Assembly: GCA_022605955.1 (NCBI GenBank) | Contig: JAKCOZ010000001.1 | Span: forward strand, 71,244,520-71,308,519 | Origin: Rallus limicola | Lineage: Eukaryota > Chordata > Aves > Gruiformes > Rallidae | Length of the DNA: 64,000 nt | Direction: 5' to 3' | Shown: positions 63,629 through 64,000 of the stretch, one piece after another | Layout: each line of letters starts with the position of its first letter | Numbering within the stretch: position 1 is the stretch's first letter | The notes under the pieces: generated by a model | What the model was told of the DNA's origin: nothing | Databases searched by the model: none | What the model saw: only the letters and a program-made list of their open reading frames with translations | Program-made: the position numbers and the translations under genes

Positions 63629-64000
63629 TATCTTGGTTTCAGCTGCGGTAATTTTCTTCCTAGTAGCTAGTGTAATGCTGTGTGTTGATTTAGGATGAGA
63701 AATATGTTGGTAACAAGCTGATGATTAGCTGTTGCTAAGCAGTGTTTACAATTAAGTCAAGGACTGTTTGGTTTCCCAGGCCCTGCTGGGGAGGCAGCGT
63801 GAGCCTTCCACAGGGGGACCACAAGAACCTGTGAGGGGACACAGCCAGGACAGCTGACCCAAACTTGCCAAAGGGGAGTTCCATACTGTATGGTGTCATG
63901 CTCTGTACATAAGCGGGGGGAGAGTTGTTCAGGGAGGGCCATAGCTTGGGAACAAGCTGGGCTTTGGTTTGTGGTTGGTGAGCGATTGTGTTGTGCAGCA
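63629..64000 (+). mobile_element. Partial LTR of an avian endogenous retrovirus (runs off window)
   Basis: The segment begins at TATCTTGGTTTCAGCTG and continues with AATTTTCTTCCTAGTAGCT, GTTGCTAAGCAGTGTTTACA, AAGTCAAGGACTG and CATACTGTATGGTGTCATG. I recognise this order from LTRs that are common in bird genomes, which start with TG followed by a CCTGGTTTCAGCTG-like block. TA at the start here would be a mutated TG. A TATA-like TACATAAG at about 63,906-63,913 fits a U3 promoter position. No retroviral coding sequence is present in the window. Whether this is a solo LTR or the edge of a provirus cannot be told. The family name is uncertain. Confidence 0.6.

Overview
This window is ordinary vertebrate nuclear DNA, almost certainly from a bird. 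The diagnostic signs are five copies of the avian/reptilian LINE CR1, four of which end in the usual CR1 3' motifs (GGTTGGAAGGGACC-like sequence plus ATTCTATG-type octamers). A further sign is a partial LTR at the right edge of a type I recognise from bird genomes. There is no operon structure, ribosome binding site, CRISPR array, rRNA, tRNA or recognisable intact host protein-coding gene. Most open reading frames are the chance frames expected in 64 kb of six-frame sequence.

Layout. Positions 1-49,850 are moderately AT-rich, non-coding DNA. They hold a short CR1 tail near 0.7 kb, a long decayed CR1 on the + strand (about 5.0-8.05 kb) and a relict MIR/CORE-SINE-like element near 12.6 kb. They also hold a young-looking 3' CR1 fragment on the - strand (37.9-38.5 kb) and another CR1 tail (44.7-45.0 kb). 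Positions 49,850-51,050 are a strong CpG island. On the minus strand it carries GC boxes, an inverted CCAAT box, an ATG-free GC-rich leader and a good splice donor (CAG|GTAAGG, intron starting at 50,341). The simplest reading is the promoter and non-coding first exon of a gene transcribed leftward. The left 50 kb would then be its large first intron. I cannot name that gene because no coding exon is recognisable. Positions 51,050-62,770 are then 5' flanking or intergenic DNA. Positions 62,775-63,535 are another CR1 fragment, and from about 63,629 the window runs into the truncated LTR.

The most unusual structures are near-perfect inverted repeats that no annotated element explains. They are a 33-bp-arm hairpin with a 10-nt loop (21,393-21,468), a 28-bp-arm inverted repeat with a 26-nt spacer (58,149-58,230) and a spacer-free 26-bp palindrome centred on an E-box (27,243-27,268). 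A short unassigned repeat occurs twice (17.8 and 19.4 kb). I see no convincing new multi-gene system here.
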